DNA of 64,000 bases from Flaveria trinervia. Taxonomy: Eukaryota > Streptophyta > Magnoliopsida > Asterales > Asteraceae. The DNA lies in NCBI GenBank assembly GCA_025506515.1, contig CM046442.1, forward strand, positions 64,861,340 to 64,925,339. Direction: 5' to 3'. The notes below the pieces were generated by a model that worked only from the letters and a program-made list of their open reading frames with translations, had not been told where the DNA came from and did no database searches. A program made the position numbers and the translations under genes. How positions within the stretch are numbered: the first letter of the stretch is position 1; each line of letters opens with the position of its first letter. Positions 11,286-22,142 of this stretch are shown here, piece by piece.

Positions 11286-12407
11286 AACTCCCCCTTGACC
11301 TAGATCTATCCATTGTCTAACATCTTTCATGATTTCCTCAAACTTCTTATACTTAGCTTCTGTGGTGACTCCTGTGTTTATCTCAAAAACAAAACAGAGT
11401 CTTATCACTTTCTGGAACTGTAAAGCTTGTACAATATCCTCTGAGTCGTAGAACAGTGGCCACTTGTACAAAGTATAAACATCTTGTGCTAACAAGTTGG
11501 TGAGCCACATCGGGTCAAACACCCTTATGGTTTCCATTGTGCCATTCCTGTTCAAGACTATTACAGCCTCTCCCGTTCTTCAATCGTAGTAAAACCATTT
11601 GAAGTGTGGAGTGAAGTCCTATGGCATCTCACGTAGTGGGATCTTTGACATTGTACGTGGTGGACTCCACTTCAGCACTACTCTAGGTTTGCCAGTTATG
11701 GAATCAACCTTAGATCTTCTGATGTACCTCGTTGGTTGTTGAGGTTTGAAGTTGACCCATCTGGTGTGGTACTCCCTCTTCAGAGCAGCTTCAAACCAGC
11801 CTGACATCTTACGAGGGTCAGCATATAGCAAGTTTAACTTTGCTAACTGGTTGAGCTCTGGAAGAGTCTTCAGATCGTGTGGAAATCTGAAGTACTCTAT
11901 TCCTTTCTCACATTTAACCGCGTAAATGTTGAGGTCTGCAAAATGTGCCCACGCTATGATCCTGCCTGCCACCTTTTGATGTTTCTTGACCTTATACAGT
12001 TTGGTGTAGACAGTTGATGTTGTAGCTCTGCGTTGGGCTCTGATTTCTTCAAAACATACTGCCCATTCAGCCTTTTTGATGTTGACTTCACCGTCTGAGG
12101 CTTGGGCCTTCTCTTTATCCTTCAAAACATGCTCCATTTTATCTAGAGTCTTAAAAGTGTCATTGACAAGAGTTTCTCCCAGATTAGGAATGACATTTCC
12201 CTCATTGTCAGTGTACTCTGGATAGTGTTGTGCAATGACATCTTCAATCTCGATCTCATGGACATCTTGAAGCTCATCGTCACTCTCCTTTTGCACAGTT
12301 GGAGCATATTTCACCATCTCATCAGGATTGAGTCGGAATATTTCAGCCAGTTGCTCGTCCTTGAGATCATGAATTATTTCTCGTTCTTCAGGAGTTTAAT
12401 TCACTGA
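11280..12407 (-). pseudogene. Element B ORF3, C-terminal module
   Basis: The function is unknown. The frame from 12317 begins MVKYAPTVQKESDDELQDV and contains RIIAWAHFADLNIY, FRFPHDLKTLPEL and VVLKWSPP. An in-frame stop near 11617-11620 precedes a final frame (11280-11555) with DPMWLTNL, YTLYKWPLFYD and a lysine-rich end. Coding similarity extends upstream of 12317 (LAEIFRLNPDE) to a TAA near 12400. Element D carries the same module. The stop overlaps the PPT/LTR boundary, so the protein ends at the very end of the internal region. Confidence 0.6.
11286..11300 (-). other. Polypurine tract of element B
   Basis: The minus strand reads GGTCAAGGGGGAGTT immediately before the 3' LTR. The AGGGGGAG core is the typical Sirevirus plus-strand primer. 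Confidence 0.85.
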
Positions 12408-12642
12408 TCTCCTGACAATCCCCTACAGATCAAGAATCATTGTGAGTTGAGTTTTGATCTGTTAGAGGGGAGCAACATCATATTCATCTCCTTGGAAATT
12501 AGGATCTACTTAATTTAAAACATGTAACACATCAATCATTTAATCAACAAACAAAACAGTAAACATTAATAATAACCATAAATATTAATTACATTAATTA
12601 GATACAATATTCAAATACACATAGTCTAAATAACATAAATCA
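12408..12642 (-). other. AT-rich gap inside ORF3 of element B (possible intron)
   Basis: No coding frame is seen in these 235 bases. On the minus strand they are T-rich, begin near AGA-GTAATG, and include CTCCCCTCTAACAG near 12455-12468, a fair 3' splice site. A similar AT-rich gap lies at the same place in element D (about 40380-40510). It could be an intron joining the two ORF3 halves or a gap between two genes. Confidence 0.35.
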
Positions 12643-14476
12643 CTATGCATTACTCTTGTCTTGAATAGCTGGTGTATCAGTAGGATCAGTAGAAGATGAT
12701 AGGGCTCCTTGGTCTTGATTTTTCTTTGTGCGCCTCTCTTGACCTTGAGCTGATGTAGATGCGGTTGTCTCTCCTTCTTCATCATCATCATCATGATCTA
12801 CATTATCATCTGCATCATTGTCATCCCCTTGATCATCGTAGTCATCATGATCACTGTCATCGTCATCACCATCATCTCCATCTCCTTCTTGGATGTTTAG
12901 GGGCTCATCTTTGGATCCCTTCAGTCTCAGCATAAGCTTCTTGTTCTGGGCCTCCAAATCTTATATCCTCTGTATGAGGATGTATGCATCTCTCTCAGCT
13001 CTATAATCTCTTGGCTATGGGCCTCTGTCCTTTGGGCTTGGGATGCATTAAGCTCCAATAGCTGATTAAGCTGAGAGGCTCGCTGTTCATCCGTCACCAG
13101 CAGCTTTAGCACTAACCTGTTAAGGTTAGCCAACTGCTCCTCCAACCCGACAAATGGGTAAGCGGATCCGAAAATAGGTGGGACCTGTGAGGAGGTCCCA
13201 ACCCATGGGTTGTGGTGGTGGCAGTGGATGTAGAAAAGATTGGGGTTGGTATCCATGTGGATGGCTGTGAATGAGCTTTAGTGGTGGTGGATGGGAAGTT
13301 TGTATCTAGTGGAGTGGGTGTGGAAGTGGTGTATGAGCTGGTGATAGTGGAGGGTGGAATGGTGGTAGTGGTGGTAGTGGATGTAGTGGTAGTGGTGGTA
13401 GGTGGAATGATGGTAGCTGTGGTGGTGGTAGTGGTGGTGGTTGTGGTGGTGATAAAGGTGATTCTGTGTTTCTTCCTTTTCAAGTTATGGGGCTCAACCA
13501 TCCTCTTCTTCCTCGATCCAATCGAGGAAGATGCTCCCCCTAGAGCACGACCTGGCAGATCAGGAGTATAAGTAGGATCATCAGTGGTCTCTCCCGATCC
13601 GCCTGCGCTATCATCATCGGAGTCATCATGAGGGAGCAGTAGTTGCTCTTCATTAGAGTCACTATTAACCTGACACCATTTACGCCTAACTGGCGCCATG
13701 TTGTCTTCCCGGGCCAGATGCTCAAATAATCTCCTCACAGGGGGCTTTATCTGCTTCCCCCTGTAAACCTTCATCCTGCCTAAGGTGGTATCGTCCATCA
13801 CCTCAAGTACCACTGCGTCCTCCTTCTCCTTTGGCAAGGAAGGGAGCTTCTGGTCTGTAATCATCTGCATAAAGTGAGGGTACATGCAGAAGCCCTCCTT
13901 CCCTTTCCCCTCAATGTTCTCCACCAAGTAGGTGAAGATCATCCTGGAGAAGCTAAACAGATGGTTGAGCACCAGTGCAGCATATGCGTTCTGGATCTCA
14001 TCGGACAGTTCATCAAAACCTCCCTTCCATGAGGCTAAACACTTAAGCAGTACGTGCGGAAGGTACTTGAACTGGGGACATAGGTTGCTCTTGTTGAGCA
14101 CCCCTGCATTGATGTCCCCAGTGTAATTGGCCCGTAGGAAACAACCTCTGACAGTCAGGGGGTGTAGTCGTGTGGGGCATTCAGCATCGTCCCCAAGCTG
14201 CAGCACTGTCCTGAGATCATCCTCAGAGATCTCATTGGCCTCTCCAAATATTGAACTACGGATTCGATAAGGCTCTAAGGTTCTATCAACTACATCACCT
14301 TCCCAGAAGGCCTGCTGAATACAACGATACGGTGTGCATGGAGTTGAGATTGTGTGAGAGATCCTTGAGCTCCTATGAAACGAGATGATTCCAGCAAAGT
14401 CAGGTGCATGTCTGGATGACTGATCCAGATGAGCACAGATATTGTGCTTGGTGCTCATTGTCCACCGACTCGCCAT
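12643..14476 (-). pseudogene. Element B ORF3, N-terminal and middle parts
   Basis: The function is unknown. The start MASRWTMSTKHNICAHLD (14476) carries the HN-x-x-A-x-L signature of the ORF3 family. Further on come QAFWEGDVVDR, a segment FSFSRMIF, then MYPHFMQMI, matching E (NFSEIIF, YPRFIMAI). After about 250 residues the protein becomes acidic and serine-rich, then threonine/proline-rich (13280-13470, encoded by GTG/GGT-type repeats on the plus strand). A frameshift near 13112-13256 leads to a probable coiled coil (LEEQLANLNRLVLKLL). A very acidic Asp/His stretch (12780-12890) follows and the frame stops at 12643. The N-terminal 454 codons are open. Confidence 0.65.
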
Positions 14477-14996
14477 CTGTTACCAAAAAAGGAAACGTTA
14501 GTATCCGGTGATTAAGAATATCTTGAATCACTTGGACTTGAAAATATTTCCCTTTTATCTGTCATGCGAATGAGACTGTGCGACTGAGATCTAGTCGTGC
14601 GAATTATTATTCTACATGGTCATTAGACTGCTACTGAGCTCACCCGTATGTATACTTAATCGTGTATATCAGCCGTGCGCCTGAACTCACACGCATGATT
14701 CAGTCATGCGACTTAGTTGTTCGCACTACCCAGTCCTGCGACTGAAGTTCATCAGCCTGTCCATTCGCATGACAGACTACTGTTTAAGTTTTGACCAATT
14801 CTTATGATTAGACGTCGTGTTTTGGTTCATTGGACTCACAATCATTATACTTAACACCTAATAACATTAATTTCAGTTGATTGCTTGGATTAATTAGGTT
14901 ATTTTGTCAAACAAGGCTCGGTTCTTGGTTTGGACCGAACTTGTCGATGTTGAAGTCAAATTGAATGAAATATGATTGGATTGAACCGCATTGTAC
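14477..14996 (-). other. Candidate leader intron upstream of ORF3 in element B
   Basis: On the minus strand CAG|GTACAA at 14997/14996 is a fair 5' splice site and TTTTTTTGGTAACAG ending at 14477 is a good 3' splice site, directly abutting the ORF3 ATG at 14476. The interval is 520 bp, holds repeated CATGCGACTGA-like motifs at 14560-14780, and has no gene. Splicing is inferred, not shown. Confidence 0.4.
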
Positions 14997-15136
14997 CTGT
15001 ATAATCAGTGGAAATCATCAGTGCACAAGAATTAGTGGTATGTAATGGTTTAATGAATATTTTGGCAGAGTAACGATAGTTTGTGCGTCTCAGAGCGATT
15101 TTGAGGGTGGTGAGTGACTGCGATCGACTATCCCAC

Positions 15137-15144
15137 TATTTATA
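15137..15144 (-). promoter_or_regulatory. TATA box of the probable ORF3 promoter in element B
   Basis: TATAAATA on the minus strand, downstream of a block of CGTGCGACTGA repeats (15160-15450). The same octamer sits in the D LTR (38839-38846) and before ORF3 in C (33975-33982). Confidence 0.5.
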
Positions 15145-15159
15145 CTAGGGTTTCCTACA

Positions 15160-15450
15160 GTCGTGTGACTGAGTCCAGTTGCACAAGTTGTTCGTGCGAC
15201 TGAGTATCAGTCATGCGACTGAGTATCAGTCATGCGACTGGCACAGTCGATCACCTAAAGTCGTGCGACTAGAGTTGAGTCGTGTGACTTGGTCATTCGC
15301 CTCCTCTCACGTGGCCGAATGGCTCATTCGTCTCAGCCATTCGGTTGCACGGTCGATACACTTGTCCATTCAGCTATAAAAGGCATGAGTATGCTCCATT
15401 CGTACGGTTGGTCCATACTCATGGTCCAGTCATGCGAATGGGTCATACTC
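15160..15450 (-). repeat. CGTGCGACTGA repeat block upstream of ORF3 in element B
   Basis: At least ten variants of the motif (T/C)C(A/G)TGCGACTGAG occur here. Two adjacent exact copies with a 19-base period lie at about 15200-15240. AGTCG-TG-CGACT at 15259-15270 is a perfect inverted repeat. The motif also fills the B LTR, the B leader (22170-22370), the D LTR and the F LTR. Confidence 0.75.
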
Positions 15451-15524
15451 TTGAATTCTTTTGACTTTCTGACCATTTGACATTTAACCCTTTTTAAACC
15501 GCTGAATTAACATTCTAGTCATTG

Positions 15525-15658
15525 GATCATCTCAGACATGATCATTTTAACTTGACAAACTTTTGATCACCTCAGACGTGATCCTTTTATCCGATTAGTC
15601 ACCTCAGATGTGACCTAATTGTTGTTTGAAAGCACTTGAGGTCACCTCAGACGTGACC
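15525..15658 (-). repeat. Array of four inverted repeats with covarying arms, element B spacer
   Basis: Units lie at 15525-15543, 15565-15583, 15597-15615 and 15640-15658. Each has six-base arms around the core CTCAGAC (CTCAGAT in the third). The arms are GATCAT/ATGATC, GATCAC/GTGATC, AGTCAC/GTGACC (outer pair mismatched) and GGTCAC/GTGACC. The spacing is 32-43 bases. Arms differ between units yet stay complementary. Confidence 0.85.
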
Positions 15659-17137
15659 TTTTAGATGATAAGGTACCTTATGAACTTCCATGACATAGTC
15701 CGATACTAACCTACAGAATTTGACAAACTTTGTACAGAAATAAAAGAAATAATACTGAAAACTTAAACAAATTAAGACATGGTTTTGTGTTTTTGTGAGA
15801 GTTGATTCCTAACATGTAGTTCTAAGGAATAAATATTCTGAGAGAGCAGCCTCAATCGTTTAAACCATACATGGATCAATTTAAGTTGGAATCATACAGG
15901 ATATTCAAATCACTCAGAACAAGTTATTAAAAAATAACTTTGATGCTCTTTCCTTGTTTTTCATGTGCAGTCATTTAGCAAATTTAGGAAATCATACTAG
16001 TATTCTTAGGTCCCTACACTGATTTGAACTTTCAAGAATTGTACCCATAGTGATTTTCAGTATACTTGTCCTCTTAAATCCATACACAGACTTTCAACAC
16101 AGTTTGGTTACCTTTTTAAGGTTTGTTTTATTTGAACAAGCATTTGTGGATCCCACACTCATATGGTAATCAACATTCCTCACGAGATTTTTGAGCGGTC
16201 TTAGGGTAGTGTTCAAGAAGCGACTATTCATAGAATCTTTCAAGCGAAGCAATCCTCAGGTCAGTGCCATCGCACAGTAGAGAGGCGGCAAACAACAATG
16301 AGTTCTAGAATATATAGGTTATACTTATCCTCAGGTCAGTGCCACCGCACAGCAGAGAGGCACATAATCTATCTTCTTGTTTGAGCAATTTTTTCCTTCT
16401 TTTAGCACAAATCTCACGAACAACCTAGGTTATCAGTTTGATTGTATTTGCATTTTTCATGTGCTTTCGCTCATGCTTTGGTCTTACGCACACTTTTGTG
16501 ATGTTTATTTTGCTCCTCACCCCTTATTGGAATCTTGTTGATTGTCTTAACCAGGGATAAGGTGTTACCCACAACTTGTCAACCATTTTAGTTTAATCTT
16601 GAGATCACCAAAAGGTCTAGTCATCTATTGTGTTGAATCTACCGACATACGAGTTGTGGTCTAGCAACCTCTAGGTCTACTTTCTTTGTGTTACCTTAGT
16701 AGTAGCTAGCTTAACTATCATATTTCATTTTATATTACTCAGACTACACAGACTAATACTTCAACTTTGCATCTTTTTCAATTTTGATTTTTTAAAGTCC
16801 CAAATGGTTTGTACCTATGTACTATCATATTCCACACATTAAATCTGTATCACACGTACAATCTTATTTATTATCGGCTTGCCTCTCCTTTTCCCTCGTT
16901 TTTTTTCATACCTATTCTTCCCCTAAAATACTAAAACCTCTAAGGATTTGCATTTTACGATTTTAAGGATCAAGAAAGACACTAAGTGTAATTAACAAAC
17001 TATCATTTAACAAAACAAGAGAATTAAATTTAAATAACACTAAATTTAAAAAATAAAAGAACCTACACGCGACGCATCGGACTATACATGGTCATCTTCA
17101 GGAATGACCTCACTTTTCTTCTTAACGCCATTGACCT
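15659..17137 (-). other. Rest of the pol-ORF3 spacer of element B
   Basis: No gene is seen in these 1.5 kb. They contain two 35-bp direct repeats (16252-16286 and 16327-16361; core CAGGTCAGTGCCA), a purine-rich minus-strand run near 16870-16925, and otherwise AT-rich sequence leading to the end of pol. Confidence 0.55.
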
Positions 17138-17640
17138 CTAGAAGTTATAGAAAATGTGGTTTGTCAAAAGCCATTGTAGGTCAGCGCATTGAAAATCAGT
17201 GTTTATTTTTATCACATCGATTAACTTCTTTTCAAAACAGTCACGTATGAAGTGATATTTGATTCCGATGTGTTTGGTCTTAGGATGTTGGACCGGATCA
17301 TCTTTCTTGCATTTGAAGACCCATTTTGTGCCAATGACTTTAGCACCTTTATGTCTATCGACTAATGTCCATACACCCAACTTCTTAACTGAAGAACTTT
17401 TTCTTGCATGGCACTAACCCAAGACTCATCATTTAGTGCTTCACGGACATGCTTTGATTCAAACTGAGACATAAAGCAGCGGTATGCACCATCGTGAAGG
17501 TATCCTTTTTCTATCACGGAGGCATAATCAGCTGAGTATAGCTGATTTCTAGTCTGAACCCCTGATCTCACATGTCTTATAATGTTATCCAATGGATGAT
17601 AGATGTTTAGACATGATCTAGGAGTTGTTGGAACAACCAC
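17138..17640 (-). pseudogene. Element B RT/RNase H remnant with internal deletion
   Basis: The frame from 17380 opens with the first part of an RVT_2 reverse transcriptase (GVWTLVDRHKGAKVIGTKWV, then FKCKKDD). It passes without a stop directly into the C-terminus of RNase H (PVQHPKTKHIGIKYHFIRD). The whole catalytic RT, the connection and most of RNase H are missing; about 400 codons are lost compared with C or E. The fusion point is near 17292-17300, at the shared GAT-CC sequence. The preceding frame (17362-17640) is the pre-RT region with RHVRSGVQTRNQL. Confidence 0.8.
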
Positions 17641-17669
17641 CTCAGAGTCAAGACTATGAGTATTTCGTT

Positions 17670-18886
17670 CTAGGTCGGAGGCAGTAGGAGTCTGAGGTTA
17701 TGATGATTCCGAAGTATCACTTGCTGGTGCTGGTGAACTGTGTAAGTTGGAACCTGTACATCCTGGTTGATCTGATCATTTTCTACATTGTCTTCATCAG
17801 TGGAAGAATCACTCGCATCAACTGCTCCCCCTGAGTTGGTAGTATTATGACATGTTGAATCTTGAGATGGTGTGTTCAATACATCATACATCATCTTGTT
17901 CGCCAACTCGTCTTCTGAAGCGGGAACAGGTATGCGGAAGGTCTTGAAGAATCCATCATAGTCGAAGAAGTAGGCAGGCCCTTTTCCAGTAGGTTGTGTG
18001 ATATATCTCTGAACATCAACATTGCACCACACCTCTACTTGACCTATTGAGTTGTTGTAAACTCTCTTGTTCAGTATGTTGTATCCTAGAAAGATCCCTT
18101 CATCAACCTTCTCGATGAATTTTCCCTCCTATGTATTCTTCAGCAGGGTGCACGGAGAGCCAAACGGCTCGAGATATTCCAAGTTAGGTTTATGTCGCTG
18201 TAATAACTCGTAGCATGTTTTTCCATGGGTTTTAACTACCAGAACTCGATTAAGAGTATAACATGCATTTGCCACTGCTTCATTCCAGAATTGGATAGGC
18301 AGTTTCGAGTCTGCCAGCATTGTCTGTGCCGTCTCTATCAAGTTGCGGTTCTTTCGTTCAACAACGTTGTTCATCTTAGGGGTATAAGCTGAGGTAAATT
18401 GATGCAAAATTCCCTTTTCCTTGCAATATGCCTCCATCCTTTGATTCTAAACTTGGTTCCGTTGTCTGAGCGCACGTGTCATACCTTTCGCTTGTATAAG
18501 GATTACAGTATAGTTACCAATTCCTTGAAGGATTCATATGTTTCTTATTTGGATTTTAGAAACATTACCCAAGAGAACCTTGAGTAGTCATCAGTAACTA
18601 CATAGCAATACAAGTCGCCAGCGATGCTTCTTGTACTGACTGGACCAAACAGATCCATGTGAAGAAGCTCAAGAGGATGGTCTATAGAATGAACTTTCTT
18701 TTCCTTATCAGACTTCTTCGTCTGTTTACCCTTTTTGCATGCAACACACAAATCCGGGAGTTGGAAGTTTTTGACATTTACTCCCCTCACAACATCATTA
18801 TGGATCAAGTGATTCATTTTTCTTGGATTTATGTGTCCCATTCTCCTATGCCAGGAGATGGAGTCATTCTCAGTAGCTTTGGACAA
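17670..18886 (-). pseudogene. Element B integrase
   Basis: This is a Copia integrase with HHCC finger (WHRRMGH and CVACKKGKQ), HMDLFGP with the first catalytic Asp near 18655, VRSDNGTKF for the second near 18465, and VVERKNR with the catalytic Glu near 18359. The triad looks intact. The frames change near 18545-18440 and again at 18129-18030, so the protein is broken. The C-terminal part is acidic and precedes the RT leader. Confidence 0.83.
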
Positions 18887-19100
18887 GAAACATTGGACTT
18901 CACTATCTGTTGTGGATGCCTTTAAGAGATCAAGACATAAAGATCATTATATCTTGAAGCTGACATTAGGATCTGGTCCTCTGGGATCATGTATTCCTTC
19001 TTTAGAACGTAACACTATTCGTTGTCAAAAACTACCTTGAATCCTTTATCACAGATTTGCGAGACAGAAAGCATGTTATTTTGTAATTGTTGGACAAAGT

Positions 19101-19316
19101 TTACCTTATCAAACTTAACCTTCTCATTTCCCACTTCTCCTTGGGTTGTGATATACCCACATTTGTTTCCATCAAATGAAACATGTCCACCTTTAATTTG
19201 TCCACATTTGATAAGAGAGCTCTGTTACCTATCATGTGCCTAGATGCTCCGCTATAGACAATCCACGTGTTAGTCTCGGAACTATAGCGAGCACCCTGCA
19301 CATTTAATGAAAACAT
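19101..19316 (-). pseudogene. Element B protease with mutated active site
   Basis: The motif reads WIVYSGASRHMIG, so the catalytic Asp of D-S-G is replaced by Tyr at 19254-19256 (GAT to TAT). The frame ends soon after. The protease could not be active without this residue. Confidence 0.8.
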
Positions 19317-20845
19317 TTGTTCATGTTATGAACCCAAACCTTAACTAGCTTGGGTTTCCCTGAGGCATCACATATCACAAACTCAACCCAGTGACCCTTT
19401 GAGGTTAAGGATTGATCAGAATTCTGTTTGTTCTTATTTTCAGGCACTGAGGAGATTTTTTCTTTCCATAATCCACATTTGTGTAAGGCCTGTTTGTGAT
19501 AAACATACGACTGGCTGATGGGTTGAACTTTGGGTTGACAATCCCTTTTAGGAGTCGTCATTGAGTTCCTCTTAAAAGGTCTAGATGTAGATGCAGAAAG
19601 TTCAACTTTCTTCCTCGGTGTCTGGTAATAAGGACAGTGAGACGCTATGTGACCATATTCTCCATAATTATAGTAGGATCTGCTTTCAACTTTACTGTTT
19701 ATTTGTTTTGGTGGAGATGTACTTGTCACACGGTCAACCTTATTGTTTTTGGACTGAGACACTACTTTGTTAGATGTATGAGTTGGTTTTACAAAATTAA
19801 TTGCTTTACCTTGTTTTACATCTTTAATCTCTTGTTTCACTGGACTGTGACATGATGCACATGTTTGATTAGATTTTATAGTCTTTTTAGGTGCTTGTTT
19901 GACTTTGTTTGACCTTGACTTTAAACTAACCCTTTCGAATTCTTTTTCTAGGTTAACACAAGGCATCTTTCATATTGCCTTTGAAGTGGCCTCCTTTAGC
20001 TTAGCGTGAGATTCACTTGATTTACTTACGGAATCCTAATCATTAACAAGGGGAGTAGACACCACATGATCCTTGATGGGGTTATTGTTAATTGGTTTAC
20101 TTTTAGTGTTCATCAAGGTCTCAGGTGGTGGTGGAACCGCTTTGTGTCCCAGTCCTTCCCCATTATTTCTCTCTCTTACTAAGTGTTGGACAATGTATGG
20201 TGAGCTAGTCCAACTATACAGTTTTGTTTTAATGAATTGACTTCTACTTCTAAAACTGCTTTTTGCTTCATAGTGTCCTCAAGAGAGTTCAGATAGTACC
20301 TAATGTCATTTGCTTGGTTAAAAGCAACTACCTCAGTTTCCTTAAGCTGTTTATTTAATAGGTCTATAGATTTCCTTGTAATTGTGCATGTTTTGTTTCA
20401 ATACTCTATTTGCTTCTGTGCACAGTTCCAGATCCTTCACTAAGCTATCATTATGATCCAATAGCCTCACAAATTTTGAATCTATAACTTCTCTAAATTT
20501 ATTACATTCTAAGCAAGCATGATTATTAAACAGTTGGTCAGTAGTACTTACCTGGGATGTTGAAGAAGAATCAACCATGAGTGCTGGCTTGGTTGTCTCT
20601 GGTTCTGGTGATTCAGATGATGATGCAGATTTTTCTTCTTCGGCAGGTAGTTGACCACATTTGCAGTATCATCAGAATTTGACATTGCGAGCTCTACTAC
20701 TGTATCTCCTTCACTTGGAGAATCGTCATCAATATCCTCCACACTAGCTATATTGGACTCTCCTGGTGAGACGAACCGAAAGCTCCAGTCCTGTCTTTCA
20801 TCTTCATTAGCAGTTAAGGCTTTTGGATTCTTACTTGATGAGTGA
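19304..20845 (-). pseudogene. Element B gag-protease linker
   Basis: This covers about 1.5 kb of lysine/serine-rich coding remnants between the first zinc knuckle and the protease. The frame 19304-19966 contains YYNYGEYGHIASHC, a second zinc knuckle in which the first two cysteines are tyrosines. A segment with a possible coiled coil lies at 20351-20578. Several frameshifts and stops occur between 19970 and 20350. Confidence 0.6.
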
Positions 20846-22142
20846 GCATTACTAGTTGTGGCCTTGTCTTGACGGTTAAATTATGAGAAGGGATTTCCAT
20901 TACCTGTCTTCTTTGGTTTTATACACTCCCTCTTGAAGTGTCCCTTCTCACCGCAGTTGAAACATGTAACCTTTGACTTATCAAACCCAAAGGTTGTGTC
21001 TTTTGTTGCAACCAGGTTCTGTCCAGTCTTTTTTACAAACTTTTTAGCTCATCGGACAGCACTTGCCAGAACCCACATTATGTCCATACGTTCCAACTCT
21101 ATTTCATCCACCTGCTCATAATCTTCATCTGCCAGGTGGTAGTTACCTATCTTTCCAGCATTTAATCCATCGTAGGATTGAACCACCGTAGCTAAAAGGT
21201 CCATATGTTCTCTGCCCACCTCCACAGTTACATTACCGAGGTTGTCAGTTTTAAGCTTTGCTGCATTAGCTTCAGGTATCATATATTGGGTGCTATAGAC
21301 CCTGACATTTCGGATCCTGAAGTTGAGGGTTGTGCTGGAACTCCTGCGCTTGAGATGAAGGCGGTTTGCAGTGGTGCTACAGATGTCTTGACTGAAGGAA
21401 TAGCATTGTAGAGTCCAGGATTCTGATCGTAGTTTGCCTTTTGGGCTCGACACTTCATCCTAAGCTCCCCTTCCCTCAGTTTCAGAATGAAGTCATTTAT
21501 GTCTAACTTCGAGAGCATTCCATTTTGTCTGAGATTTGAAACAAACGAACCCCATTTTTCTTGTAGTCCATCAGCAAACTTGGATACCTTATCTTCCATC
21601 GAAGTAACCACTCCATGAGTGTGCATCTCACTAATCAAGTGGTAGAATCTATCGATCACATCATCAAGGCCTTCTTTTCCCATTGAAGAGAAGTTGTCAA
21701 ACTCCTTCTTTAAGGCTTTTGCTTTGAGAGCCTTCAGAGAGCCTTTTCTGTCATACCTCTTCTCCAACGCATCCCAAAGTTTCTTGGCTTGAGTATACTC
21801 CGAATACTGATGGAAGATATCCTTCAGAATAGACTGAGTAAGCAAGGCATAGACTTTCTTCTCAGCATTATGTTTTACCTTCTGTGCATCCGACATGCCA
21901 CTTAGAGTAAGTTTTACTCCGTCAGCTCCAACTGGCATGCCGTACCCTGACTCTATTGCCTCCCACAAATTTGTATCCACTCCATTTAAGTAGATTTTGA
22001 AACGTTGCTTCAATTGTGGATAGTCGTCTAACGTAATAAGTTTTGGAGGTTTATTGTGAATCCCCACTCCGTTCTCCGACAACAGTAGATTCTGAATATG
22101 TGTATCTCTACTTGCTGTGTATGCTGCAAACTGATCCTCCAT
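20846..22142 (-). pseudogene. gag: Element B gag
   Basis: The start MEDQFAAYTASRDTHIQNLL (22142) opens a 287-codon frame with the UBN2-type core LWEAIESGYG, AKKLWDALEKRYD and FYHLISEMHTHG. A frameshift near 21290 shifts to the frame ending MDIMWVLASAVR. A TGA at 21049-21051 (CGA to TGA) interrupts it, and the frame then runs to an intact zinc knuckle CFNCGEKGHFKREC at 20923-20964. Length and order fit a Sirevirus-type gag. Confidence 0.82.

Noticed and set aside
13281..13571. Plus-strand open frame of valine/glycine repeats
   Set aside because: It is the antisense of the threonine-rich simple repeat in ORF3 of B; the composition comes from the GTGGTG repeat, not from a gene.
15160..15450. 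CRISPR-like regularly repeated motif
   Set aside because: The sequence is eukaryotic, units are 10-19 bases with irregular spacing, and there are no cas genes.
14800..15800. An independent solo LTR inserted between pol and ORF3 of B
   Set aside because: It has LTR-like promoter features, but I found no TG...CA borders, PBS, PPT or target duplication, so an internal promoter is the simpler reading.
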